From: Chthoniobacterales bacterium
GTDB lineage: Bacteria; Verrucomicrobiota; Verrucomicrobiia; Chthoniobacterales; UBA10450
Assembly (NCBI GenBank): GCA_013695905.1
Contig: JACCZQ010000425.1
Location: 1-7,163 of the forward strand
Reading direction: 5' to 3'
DNA: 7,163 nucleotides
In this document: positions 1 to 5,836 of the stretch, piece by piece
How positions within the stretch are numbered: the first letter of the stretch is position 1
How the letters are laid out: each line of letters begins with the position of its first letter
The notes under the pieces: generated by a model
What the model was told of the DNA's origin: nothing
The model's database searches: none
Seen by the model: only the letters and a program-made list of their open reading frames with translations
Position numbers and translations under genes: made by a program

Positions 1-477
1 GTGTATGGCCTCCGCACCGCGGCGCTTCGCCTAACGAATACAATCGGCCCGCGCATGCGCATCAAAGACGCGCGCCAGACATTCGTCGGCGTCTGGATTC
101 GCCAGCTGCTCCAAGGCGAGCCGCTCGAAGTCTGGGGCGGCAAACAGCTCCGCGATTTCACCGACGTCGGCGACGCAGTGGACGCCTTCCTCCTCACCGC
201 GAGCGATCCAAAGACCGAGGGGCAGGTCTACAACCTCGGCGGCCCCGATGTCGTCAACCTGGAGCAGCTCGCGAAGCTCATGGTGGAAGTGCACGGCAGC
301 GGCCGCTTCGAGGTAAAGGAATTCCCCGCCGAGCGCCACGCCATCGACATCGGCGATTACTACAGCGACTTCACCCGGATCCAGCAGCAGCTCGGCTGGC
401 AACCGCGACACGGGTTACGCGAGACGATCGAGAAGACCCTCGCCTTCTATCGCGAGCACCTGCCGCACTATCTCTAG
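1..477 (+). CDS. NAD-dependent sugar epimerase/dehydratase (extended SDR), C-terminal part, 5' end outside the window
   Basis: The visible 158 residues are the substrate-binding half of an extended short-chain dehydrogenase/reductase acting on a nucleotide sugar in the cytoplasm. Seen: RLTNTIGPRM (10-19), the GGKQLRDFTDVGDAVDAFL block (47-64; family form is RDFxYVxDxVxA), YNLGG (77-81), and a tail IDIGDYYSDFTRIQQQLGW (115-133) typical of UDP-/dTDP-sugar epimerases and dehydratases. The N-terminal Rossmann GxxGxxG and catalytic YxxxK are missing and must lie left of the window, since family members are about 300-340 residues. The GTG at base 1 is therefore an internal codon, not a start. The stop is TAG at 475-477. 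The gene precedes a sugar aminotransferase, so it probably supplies an epimerised or dehydrated nucleotide sugar to the same pathway. The exact substrate cannot be told from this half. Confidence 0.9.
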   Translation: MYGLRTAALRLTNTIGPRMRIKDARQTFVGVWIRQLLQGEPLEVWGGKQLRDFTDVGDAVDAFLLTASDPKTEGQVYNLGGPDVVNLEQLAKLMVEVHGSGRFEVKEFPAERHAIDIGDYYSDFTRIQQQLGWQPRHGLRETIEKTLAFYREHLPHYL

Positions 478-515
478 CGCGTCGTTGTTCCATGGTGCTC
501 CTCCCCTCATCCCGA

Positions 516-536
516 CCTTCTCCCAAAGGGGGAAGG
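516..536. repeat. Hairpin of a CTTCTCCC-AAA-GGGGGAAG type, 39 bp after the epimerase stop
   Basis: CCTTCTCCC (516-524), loop AAA, GGGGGAAGG (528-536). The arms pair 8 of 9, the odd pair being a G-T wobble. Similar C-rich/G-rich hairpins preceded by CCCCTCATCCC are, from general experience, common dispersed intergenic repeats in GC-rich bacteria. It could slow or end transcription after the epimerase, but no T-run follows, so I do not call it an intrinsic terminator. Confidence 0.55.
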
Positions 537-592
537 AGCCGTCTGATCCGGTGCGCCAGTCTCCCTCCCCCGTCCGACAGCAAACTCCCCTG

Positions 593-726
593 CCGGGGAG
601 CGCGGGCGCCTCGCGCGACAGCCGTCCGGAGCCAGCGCAGCATGCACCTCAACATCCTAGCCCGCGCACAGAAGAACGTTTTGGCGAGGCGCCAAAACCA
701 GCGGGCGAGGCGCCCGCGCTCTCCGG
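593..726. repeat. 134-bp element bounded by 22-bp inverted repeats with nested hairpins
   Basis: The left arm (593-614) is the reverse complement of the right arm (705-726) with one mismatch (21/22). Their core is GCGGGCGCCTCGC on the left and GCGAGGCGCCCGC on the right. Inside lies a perfect 9-bp hairpin, GTTTTGGCG-AGG-CGCCAAAAC (678-698). Overlapping the right arm is a perfect 7-bp hairpin with the same loop, GCGGGCG-AGG-CGCCCGC (701-717). A hairpin CTCCCC-TGCC-GGGGAG (585-600) overlaps the left arm. The structure could be a REP/MITE-like mobile unit. No transposase is present, so any mobility would need one acting in trans. Confidence 0.7.
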
Positions 727-736
727 AGCATAAGCA

Positions 737-759
737 GCGCCTCCCTCGGGGTGAGGCGC
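737..759. repeat. Small hairpin upstream of the aminotransferase
   Basis: GCGCCTC (737-743) pairs perfectly with GAGGCGC (753-759). The right arm again contains the GAGGCGCC word found in the hairpins at 678-717, so it looks like part of the same repeat family. It ends 28 bp before the aminotransferase start and could affect access to that start, but this is not shown. Confidence 0.5.
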
Positions 760-787
760 CCAGGATGATGGAATTGCCACGCGTGCC

Positions 788-1876
788 ATGACCACTCTGC
801 TCCCTGCCGATCCGAAGCTCGGCTACCTCGCGCACAAAGCGGAGATCGACGACGCCGTGCAGCGTGTTCTCGAGAGCGGGCGGTACATCCTTGGCGAAGA
901 ATGCAGCGCCTTTGAGCACGAGTTCGCCGCCTTCGTAGGGGTGCAGCACTGCATCGGCGTGGGCAACGGTACCGACGCCCTGGAGCTGGCACTCCGCGCC
1001 CTCGGCATCGGCCACGGCGACACCGTCATCACCACTTCGAACACCGCCGTCGCCACCGTCGCCGCCATCGAACTGGCAGGTGCCACTCCCCTGCTCGTCG
1101 ATGTCGATGACGAGACACTCACCATCTCCCCGCCCGCGCTGGAGAAGGCGCTCGCCACCACCCGCGCAGCTGCCGTCATCCCGGTGCACCTCTACGGTCA
1201 TCCAGCCGATATGCCGCAGATCATGGCAATCGCCGAGCGCCACCAGCTGCGCGTTATCGAGGATTGCGCTCAGGCACACGGCGCCGCCATCGACGGCCGG
1301 CAGGTCGGCACGTTTGGGGACGCCGCCGCCTTCAGCTTCTACCCGACGAAGAACCTCGCCGCCCTCGGCGACGGCGGCGCAGTCGTCACCCATGACGAGC
1401 ACCTCGCCACCCGCCTGCGCGAGCTGCGCACGTACGGCTGGCGCGAACGTTACATCAGCGAGACAGCGGGCATGAACACGCGCCTCGATGAAATTCAGGC
1501 AGCAATTCTCCGCGTCCGCCTCCGCCACCTGCCGCACGACAACGACCGTCGCCGCGAAATCGCCGCACGCTACAGCCACTCGTTAGGCCGGGCGCCCGCC
1601 GCCGGAGACGTGCACCACGTTTACCATCAATACGTGATCCGCATCTCCCGGCGTGACGAGCTGCGCGAGCGCCTCAAGCGTCAGCAAATCGAGACTGCCA
1701 TTCTCTACCCGCAGCCGATTCATCTGCAGCCGGCGTATCGCGGCCGCATTGCCACGGCCGGCGAACTGCCGGTGACGGAACGTGCCGCGCGTGAATTGCT
1801 CTGCCTCCCGATGCATCCGTGGCTCACGGACAGCGATGCCGATCGTGTCACAGCTGCTATTCTCCAGCATGGCTGA
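788..1876 (+). CDS. DegT/DnrJ/EryC1/StrS family PLP-dependent sugar aminotransferase
   Basis: A cytoplasmic PLP enzyme that puts an amino group on a keto nucleotide sugar, usually from glutamate. The 362 residues match the family's usual 360-400. Seen in order: an N-terminal segment ending ESGRYILG (29-36) with the family's typical opening, GNGTDAL (59-65) that holds the cofactor phosphate, EDCAQAHGA (158-166) with the pyridine-contacting Asp159 and Gln162, [16 protein letters not shown] (183-198) with Lys188 as the Schiff-base lysine, [14 protein letters not shown] (228-241), [10 protein letters not shown] (276-285) and [11 protein letters not shown] (307-317). ATG 788 fits the family N-terminus. 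No good Shine-Dalgarno precedes it; AGGA at 762-765 is too far away. The end overlaps the methyltransferase start by 8 bp. The nearest functional types are WecE-, FdtB/QdtB- and ArnB-like enzymes, but the sugar and ring position (C3 or C4) cannot be read from sequence alone. Confidence 0.95.
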   Translation: MTTLLPADPKLGYLAHKAEIDDAVQRVLESGRYILGEECSAFEHEFAAFVGVQHCIGVGNGTDALELALRALGIGHGDTVITTSNTAVATVAAIELAGATPLLVDVDDETLTISPPALEKALATTRAAAVIPVHLYGHPADMPQIMAIAERHQLRVIEDCAQAHGAAIDGRQVGTFGDAAAFSFYPTKNLAALGDGGAVVTHDEHLATRLRELRTYGWRERYISETAGMNTRLDEIQAAILRVRLRHLPHDNDRRREIAARYSHSLGRAPAAGDVHHVYHQYVIRISRRDELRERLKRQQIETAILYPQPIHLQPAYRGRIATAGELPVTERAARELLCLPMHPWLTDSDADRVTAAILQHG

Positions 1877-2624
1877 AGCAGCAGGGATGTCCGCCGCCGA
1901 GATCGAGACGATGCGCTCGGTCGAGGATGAGCTGTGGTGGTATCGCGGCCTGCGACAGCACGTCATCGATTCCATCGAGCCGCCGCGCCCTGATTTCCAG
2001 CTGCTCGACGCGGGCTGCGGCACAGGCGGCATGCTCTCGTATGTGCGGCAGAAATTCCCGCAGGTGCAGCTTACCGGGCTCGACTACGGTCCGCGCGCAC
2101 TGGAGCTCACCGCGCAACGGAACCTCGGCGCGGAGCTGGTCCAGGGCAGCACCGACGCGCTGCCATTCGCCGACGCCTCGTTCGATGTGGTGCTCTCGCT
2201 CGACGTGATCGTCCTCCACGGAGTGGACGACGCACGAGCAGCACGTGAATTGCACCGCGTTTTGCGATCGGGAGGAACGCTCATCCTCAATGTTGCCGCT
2301 TTTGATTTCCTGCGCGGCAGTCATGATGCTGCGACCAACATGGCGCGCCGCTACACCCGCTCCCGTCTGCAGCTGCTGCTCACCGCCGCCGGGTTCACCA
2401 TTCGCAACATGAGCTACTGGAACATGTCGCTGATGCCGGCAGTGGCGGCGGTGCGTTGGATGAGCCGCACCAAGGCGCAGCAGCCGGACGTCCGCTCCGA
2501 TTTGAGACCAATGTGGCCGCCATTAAATGCGCTGCTCGCCGGCCTTTCGCATGCGGAACTCGCGCTCAGCCGCACCATCCCGCTGCCATTCGGCACCTCG
2601 CTCTTCGCTGTCGCGCAGAAATGA
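1869..2624 (+). CDS. Class I SAM-dependent methyltransferase
   Basis: A cytoplasmic methyltransferase of the Methyltransf_11 type, 251 residues from ATG 1869. Motif I is [10 protein letters not shown] (45-54), binding S-adenosylmethionine; the acidic residue after strand 2 is Asp72 in [28 protein letters not shown] (93-113) covers motifs II-III, and [16 protein letters not shown] (127-142) is the usual post-motif strand and turn. ATG 1869 overlaps the aminotransferase stop by 8 bp (ATGGCTGA), which favours translational coupling. ATG 1887 is a second possible start. An in-frame ATG at 1782 lies deep in the aminotransferase and is unlikely. The last codons overlap the glycosyltransferase start in ATGA. 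Given its neighbours it probably methylates a sugar (N- or O-), but the acceptor is unknown and a small lipid or other acceptor is possible. Confidence 0.88.
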   Translation: MAEAAGMSAAEIETMRSVEDELWWYRGLRQHVIDSIEPPRPDFQLLDAGCGTGGMLSYVRQKFPQVQLTGLDYGPRALELTAQRNLGAELVQGSTDALPFADASFDVVLSLDVIVLHGVDDARAARELHRVLRSGGTLILNVAAFDFLRGSHDAATNMARRYTRSRLQLLLTAAGFTIRNMSYWNMSLMPAVAAVRWMSRTKAQQPDVRSDLRPMWPPLNALLAGLSHAELALSRTIPLPFGTSLFAVAQK

Positions 2625-3598
2625 ACAATCCGCGTCCGTTCCTCAGCATTGTGGTGCCGCTGTATAATTCAGCGCCCACTCTCCAGCGTCTCATCGATGA
2701 ACTCTGCGCGCTGCCAATCGAGGGCGGCTGCGAAATCGTGCTCGTAAACGACGGCAGCCGCGACGCGACCGAATCGCTCGCGCTGCAATTAATCGAAAAT
2801 CGCGAGCGGCCAATCACGTTCATCAGCCTTTCGCGCAACTTCGGCGAACACAACGCGGTGCTGGCCGGCCTGCGCGCCACGACCGGCGCGTTCGTTGTGA
2901 CGATGGACGACGATCTGCAGAATCCGCCGGCCGAAGTTCCGAAGCTGCTCCGGGTTGCACAGGAGGAAAAGCGCGATGTCGTTTACAGCATTTACGAGGA
3001 GAAGAAACACGCCGTCTGGCGGAATTGGGGCAGCGCCCTCACGAATCTTTTCGCCGACTGGAGCATCGACAAGCCGAAGGGGCTGTATCTCTCCAGCTTC
3101 CGCTGTATCTCGCGCTTCGTGGTGGATGAGATCAGCAAGTCATCGAATCCGTATCCTTACATCGACGGGCTCATTTTTCAGGTGACGCAAAACGTCGGGA
3201 CCGTGCGCGTGCGTCACGAGGAGCGCGCCGGGGGCGAGAGCGGCTACACCCTGCGCGCGCTGCTGCGGCTCTGGATGAGCATGTTGATCAACGCGTCGGT
3301 CATGCCGTTGCGGATCGCGACGCTGGCCGGTCTCGCGGTGAGCGTGCTCGGTTTCTTCGCGGTGGTCGGCGTGCTGGTGAATCACTTCGTCCGCGACGAG
3401 CCGCTCGGCTGGGGCTCGCTCATGGCGGCGCTGCTGATTTTCTCCGGCACGCAATTGCTCTTGTTAGGCATCGTGGGCGAATACATCGGGCGCATTTACC
3501 TGCGCGTTTCAGAGAAACCACAGAGCATTGTGCGTCATCGCACGCGCAGTTCGCTGGCGCATTCGAGCGAGGCAGCGGCTGCTGCACAGGTGTCTTGA
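2621..3598 (+). CDS. Family 2 glycosyltransferase, ArnC/GtrB/DPM1-like, membrane-anchored
   Basis: Probably transfers a sugar from a nucleotide donor to polyprenyl (undecaprenyl) phosphate at the cytoplasmic face of the inner membrane. The 325 residues match the 310-340 of ArnC/GtrB. Seen: LSIVVPLYNSAPTLQRLIDEL (8-28) as the GT-A opening, VNDGSRDAT (42-50), LSRNFGEHNAVLAGL (70-84), the metal-binding MDDDLQNPP (95-103), and a C-terminal part with two predicted membrane helices at about 229-253 and 266-288. These are followed by GEYIGRIYLRVSEKPQ (286-301), the typical closing motif of this group. Start ATG 2621 overlaps the methyltransferase stop in ATGA. The longer frame back to 2456 has no family sequence and is not used. 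The alanine-rich tail (318-323) is unremarkable. With the aminotransferase it recalls ArnB/ArnC logic, but the donor sugar is not known. Confidence 0.95.
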   Translation: MNNPRPFLSIVVPLYNSAPTLQRLIDELCALPIEGGCEIVLVNDGSRDATESLALQLIENRERPITFISLSRNFGEHNAVLAGLRATTGAFVVTMDDDLQNPPAEVPKLLRVAQEEKRDVVYSIYEEKKHAVWRNWGSALTNLFADWSIDKPKGLYLSSFRCISRFVVDEISKSSNPYPYIDGLIFQVTQNVGTVRVRHEERAGGESGYTLRALLRLWMSMLINASVMPLRIATLAGLAVSVLGFFAVVGVLVNHFVRDEPLGWGSLMAALLIFSGTQLLLLGIVGEYIGRIYLRVSEKPQSIVRHRTRSSLAHSSEAAAAAQVS

Positions 3599-3662
3599 CC
3601 CTGTGATTCGCGCCTCGTAACTTTTCACCATCCGCAGCCTCACGGCTTGCGAATCTTCCCTT
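3599..3662 (+). promoter_or_regulatory. 64-bp spacer before sdhC, possible but unproven promoter
   Basis: This is the only space in which sdhC could have its own promoter, since the gene before it belongs to another pathway. A 7-bp inverted repeat, GATTCGC (3605-3611) and GCGAATC (3649-3655), flanks most of it. It might be an operator or a weak stem. I see no clear -35/-10 pair, no T-run for a terminator, and no Shine-Dalgarno before the GTG start. Confidence 0.25.
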
Positions 3663-4358
3663 GTGAATCAATTCACCGCCTTCACCCGCTCATCGATCGG
3701 ACGGAAATACATCGTGGCGGTGACAGGCGTGCTCCTGATCGGATTCATCGTCGGGCATCTGCTCGGCAACCTGCAGATTTTCCTCGGCCAGGAGTACATC
3801 AACCGCTACGCCGAGAGCCTCGCTGCGCTCGGCCCGGCGCTGTGGGCGATCCGCGTCGGCCTGCTGATCGTGGTGCTGCTGCACATTTACTTCACGATCC
3901 GGCTGGCGCTCGATAACCGCGCCGCGCGACCAGACGCTTACGCAAAGAAAAGCCACGTGAAGGCGACGCTCGCCTCCCGCTCGATGGCGATCAGCGGTCT
4001 GCTCCTGCTGGCGTTCATCATTTATCACATCGCGCATTTCACCGTCCGCGTGGCGGACCCGCGCTTCGCGCTGCTGAAGCTCGATCCGCTGAACCGCTAC
4101 GACATCTATTCGATGATGGTTTACGGCTTTCAGAACGTGCTCGTCTCCGGGATTTACATCGTGGCGATGTTCCTCCTCGCGCTGCACCTGAGCCACGGCA
4201 CCTCGAGTTTCTTCCAATCACTCGGCCTCAACGACAAGAAGATGACGCCGCGCCTCGCCCGCGCCGGCCGTGTCTTTGCGTGGCTGATTTTCGCCGGCTA
4301 CACCTCGATTCCCCTGGCTGTGCTGCTGGGGATCGTGAAACCGGCGCAGTCGTTGTAA
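3663..4358 (+). CDS. sdhC: Succinate dehydrogenase cytochrome b subunit (type B, b558 family)
   Basis: The membrane anchor of succinate:quinone oxidoreductase, carrying electrons from SdhB to quinone through haem b. The 231 residues suggest five helices at about 14-38, 58-83, 107-128, 155-176 and 203-223, the plan of Bacillus SdhC and Wolinella FrdC. Four histidines, one in each of the first four helices, fit the two-haem ligand set: His32 (GHLLGN), His74 (LLHIYF), His122 (YHIAHF) and His175 (LHLSHGTSSFFQSLGLN); His125 and His178 are near alternatives. The start is GTG 3663, giving MNQFTAFTRSSIGRKYIVAVTG, as family members begin. The gene is on the + strand, unlike sdhA and sdhB, and its stop lies 5 bp from the stop of the oppositely oriented TPR-like gene. 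It follows the sugar operon by 64 bp and could share its transcript. Confidence 0.95.
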   Translation: MNQFTAFTRSSIGRKYIVAVTGVLLIGFIVGHLLGNLQIFLGQEYINRYAESLAALGPALWAIRVGLLIVVLLHIYFTIRLALDNRAARPDAYAKKSHVKATLASRSMAISGLLLLAFIIYHIAHFTVRVADPRFALLKLDPLNRYDIYSMMVYGFQNVLVSGIYIVAMFLLALHLSHGTSSFFQSLGLNDKKMTPRLARAGRVFAWLIFAGYTSIPLAVLLGIVKPAQSL

Positions 4359-4363
4359 TCCAG

Positions 4364-4861
4364 CTATTCCAGCGGCAATTCGACGCGATCCTCCTCCTGT
4401 GCCACGAGGCGGTTTTGCATGATGACGCGGGCGCAGGTGTTCCACCGCAGGAGCGGGTCGTCGTTGCCCGGCGGGTGGATGGATTCGGCTTTCTCGTACC
4501 ACTCCATGGCTTCGCGAAAACCATTGTATGCCTGAAACGCGCAGCCGGGTGTGCCCTGCGCCAGCTTCGCCTTGGCGCGACGTTCGGCGACAATGCCGGA
4601 GTAGTAGGCGCGCTCGTAATCACCCTTGAGCCGCGTGAGCAGTTCCTTCGCCTGTGTGTCGCTGACGCCGTATCCTTTCGAGAAGCGGTCGGTGAGCGCC
4701 AGCAGCAACGTGATGATCGCCCGCTGGTTGTCCGCATCCGTCGCCAGGATATCGGAACAAATGCTTTCGGCTTCGGCGGGTTCATTCAGCAGGCGATAAC
4801 GCTCGGCTTTTTCCAACGCAGCAGGGACGCCTTCCTGGGAGAGCGGTTTGAGATTAAACAT
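4364..4861 (-). CDS. Small TPR-like protein of unknown function, downstream of sdhB
   Basis: 165 residues, no signal peptide and no membrane helix, so probably cytoplasmic. Two stretches look like tetratricopeptide helical pairs: about 14-50 (AALEKAERYRLLNEPAEAES...DNQRAI) and about 107-148 (CAFQAYNGFREAMEWYEKAESIHP and on to WNTCARVI). The middle (51-105) is charged and helical. I do not recognise a named family. The start is ATG at 4859-4861, with a weak GAGG 12 bp upstream. The gene begins 19 bp after the sdhB stop on the same strand, so it is probably cotranscribed with sdhAB. TPR folds bind other proteins, so a part in assembly or maturation of the dehydrogenase is a reasonable guess from position only. 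The TAG stop at 4364-4366 leaves 5 bp to the sdhC stop. Confidence 0.8.
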   Translation of the reverse strand: MFNLKPLSQEGVPAALEKAERYRLLNEPAEAESICSDILATDADNQRAIITLLLALTDRFSKGYGVSDTQAKELLTRLKGDYERAYYSGIVAERRAKAKLAQGTPGCAFQAYNGFREAMEWYEKAESIHPPGNDDPLLRWNTCARVIMQNRLVAQEEDRVELPLE

Positions 4862-4880
4862 GGTGGGATGGGACCTCGCT

Positions 4881-5627
4881 TTATCGCTTGAACTTTTTCC
4901 ACAACCAGCCGAGCGGGTCGTAGAAGTCGTCCACCACCCGCTCCTTGAGCGGGATGATGCCGTTGTCAGTGATGTGGATTTCCTCCGGGCAGACTTTTGT
5001 GCAGCACTTTGTGATGTTGCAGTAGCCGATGCCGTGCGCCTCCTTCAGCTCGGGAATGCGGTCCTCGGTGTCGAGCGGGTGCATCTCCAGCGCGGCCACG
5101 TAAATGAGATACCGCGGCCCGATGAATTCGTCATGCTTGCGGTGATCGCGCAGGACGTGGCAGACGTCCTGGCAGAGGAAGCACTCGATGCATTTGCGGA
5201 ATTCCTGCACGCGATCGACGTCTTCCTGCTGCATGCGCCAGGTGCCATCGGGCGCGTCCGGTGCCCGTGGTTTGAACTTCTTGATCCGCTTCTTCACCCG
5301 GTAATTCCAGGAAACGTCGGTGATCAGGTCCTTTACCATCGGGAAGGCTTTGAGCGGCTGAATCGTGATCGGCTTCTCCAGCGGGAGATCGCTCATGCGA
5401 GTCATGCACATGAGCTTTGGCATGCCGTTGATCTCGGCCGAACAGGAGCCGCACTTACCGGCTTTGCAATTCCAGCGGCAGGCCAGGTCGCCCGCCTGCG
5501 TAGCCTGGATGTCGTGCACCGCATCGAGCACGACCATGCCTTCGGAGCACTCGGCAGTGTATTCGCTGAACTCCCCGCCGGTGGCGTCTCCACGCCAGAT
5601 TTTGAACTGGACGGTCTGCTCGCTCAC
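4881..5627 (-). CDS. sdhB: Succinate dehydrogenase iron-sulfur subunit
   Basis: Carries electrons from FAD in SdhA to haem and quinone in SdhC. All 248 residues are present. The [2Fe-2S] ligands are Cys54, Cys59, Cys62 and Cys74 (CKAGKCGSC, then C 12 residues on). The C-terminal clusters show CIECFLCQDVC (Cys146, 149, 152, 156) and Cys203, Cys209, Cys213-Pro, with the spacing of E. coli SdhB. By that alignment [4Fe-4S] uses 146/149/152/213 and [3Fe-4S] uses 156/203/209. The residue after Cys156 is His, not the Pro seen in E. coli. ECFLCQxVCHVxRDH is, as I recall, also seen in actinobacterial Sdh1-type subunits, so this is a subtype mark. The start is GTG at 5625-5627, with GAGGAG (5633-5638) 5 bp upstream. 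It is separated from sdhA by a 193-bp repeat-bearing gap, where these genes usually nearly touch. Confidence 0.97.
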   Translation of the reverse strand: MSEQTVQFKIWRGDATGGEFSEYTAECSEGMVVLDAVHDIQATQAGDLACRWNCKAGKCGSCSAEINGMPKLMCMTRMSDLPLEKPITIQPLKAFPMVKDLITDVSWNYRVKKRIKKFKPRAPDAPDGTWRMQQEDVDRVQEFRKCIECFLCQDVCHVLRDHRKHDEFIGPRYLIYVAALEMHPLDTEDRIPELKEAHGIGYCNITKCCTKVCPEEIHITDNGIIPLKERVVDDFYDPLGWLWKKFKR

Positions 5628-5639
5628 GTCATCTCCTCG
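5621..5639 (-). repeat. Direct repeat copy 2: sdhB ribosome-binding site and start
   Basis: CGAGGAGATGACGTGAGCG on the - strand. It matches 18 of 19 bases of 5818-5836, differing only by C for A at the twelfth base. This copy provides the sdhB Shine-Dalgarno and GTG start. Confidence 0.9.
5633..5638 (-). promoter_or_regulatory. Shine-Dalgarno GAGGAG fixing the sdhB GTG start
   Basis: Read on the - strand, GAGGAG is followed by ATGAC and then the GTG start. The intervening ATG is out of frame and meets TGA after one more codon, so GTG at 5625-5627 is the start that gives SdhB. The same GAGGAG occurs 197 bp upstream at 5830-5835 inside the last codons of sdhA. Confidence 0.8.
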
Positions 5640-5650
5640 GTCGCCGCGCC

Positions 5651-5807
5651 TGTCGTCCCGAGCCGCGCAGACGGCGAGGGATCTCGCACTTCGTCCCGCG
5701 ATGCCCGGCCACGGTGCGCGTCCTGAACAGGGGCAGCGTGAGATCCTTCGGCGCGCTTCGCCAGTTCGCCAAATGACGGACTCGCCGTGGCGAGCCTCAG
5801 GATGACA
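5651..5807. mobile_element. MITE/REP-like repeat between sdhA and sdhB
   Basis: A 157-bp non-coding unit with imperfect terminal inverted repeats: TGTCGTCCCGAG (5651-5662) against the complement of CTCAGGATGACA (5796-5807), 10 of 12, both differences being transitions. A second perfect inverted pair lies inside, GGATCTC (5679-5685) and GAGATCC (5740-5746). A small hairpin, CTCGCC-GT-GGCGAG, is at 5781-5794. On the - strand the unit opens TGTCATCCTGAG and later reads GAAGGATCTC, a pattern I have commonly seen as dispersed intergenic repeats in diverse GC-rich bacteria (memory, not a search). It carries no transposase. Together with short flanks it occupies 5640-5817 and is bracketed by the 19-bp direct repeats. 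Confidence 0.65.
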
Positions 5808-5817
5808 GAAAAAAACG

Positions 5818-5836
5818 CGCTCACTTCATCTCCTCG
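5818..5836 (-). repeat. Direct repeat copy 1: sdhA stop and relict sdhB-type start
   Basis: CGAGGAGATGAAGTGAGCG on the - strand. It encodes the last SdhA residues (EEMK) and the TGA stop. It still holds a GTG overlapping that stop as GTGA, with GAGGAG at the same spacing as at sdhB. This is what an overlapping sdhA/sdhB junction would look like. Confidence 0.9.

Larger units (their letters stand above)
478..787. other. 310-bp non-coding gap filled with palindromic repeats
   Basis: No credible gene lies here. Short open frames exist, but they are arginine-, proline- and serine-rich, overlap each other in several frames and resemble no family, as expected of GC-rich repeats. The gap holds a pyrimidine/purine hairpin just after the epimerase stop (516-536), a hairpin at 585-600, a long inverted repeat (593-614 with 705-726), two adjacent hairpins inside or at its edge (678-698 and 701-717) and another at 737-759. 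I see no convincing -35/-10 pair and no Shine-Dalgarno at good spacing before the ATG at 788. The gap splits what would otherwise be a continuous sugar operon. Confidence 0.75.
5624..5824 (-). other. 66-codon open frame bridging sdhA and sdhB through the repeat (possible coupling ORF)
   Basis: Starts at the GTG that overlaps the sdhA stop (GTGA), with GAGGAG upstream, runs open across the whole repeat, and ends at a TGA overlapping the sdhB GTG (again GTGA). Its end, EEMT, echoes the SdhA end, EEMK, because the junction is duplicated. The product resembles no protein I know and is probably not functional. If translated, its use would be to carry ribosomes from sdhA to sdhB. The open frame could be chance in GC-rich DNA. 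Confidence 0.3.

Noticed and set aside
485..791. Two overlapping small + strand frames in the gap before the aminotransferase
   Set aside because: Both run through palindromic repeats, have biased composition and lack ribosome-binding sites. Neither looks like a protein.
371..1579. 402-codon open frame on the - strand opposite the aminotransferase
   Set aside because: It is a codon-bias shadow. The + strand gene has every catalytic motif of its family at correct spacing, while the antisense product is low-complexity and matches no fold I recognise.
29..1588. Integron attC core sites (GCCTAAC and GTTAGGC fit RYYYAAC and GTTRRRY)
   Set aside because: The words lie inside conserved coding sequence about 1.5 kb apart, without the paired imperfect palindrome of an attC site, and other copies occur in sdhA. 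They are better explained as one over-represented motif.
1782..1868. Upstream in-frame start for the methyltransferase
   Set aside because: It would overlap the conserved aminotransferase C-terminus by 95 bp. The added residues just re-read that gene and are not part of the methyltransferase fold.
2456..2620. 55-codon N-terminal extension of the glycosyltransferase
   Set aside because: The family sequence begins at LSIVVPLYN just after ATG 2621, which sits in an ATGA overlap. The extension overlaps methyltransferase codons and resembles nothing.
3605..3655. Inverted repeat before sdhC considered as a terminator of the sugar operon
   Set aside because: The arms are only 7 bp with a 37-base loop and no T-run, which is too weak to call a terminator.
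4848..5726. 292-codon + strand frame opposite sdhB
   Set aside because: sdhB on the other strand is complete with all cluster cysteines. The long antisense frame follows from its GC-rich third positions.
5804..5824. Run of seven T after sdhA (- strand) considered as an intrinsic terminator
   Set aside because: No GC-rich stem immediately precedes the T-run, and sdhB downstream has no evident promoter of its own, so ending transcription here is unlikely.
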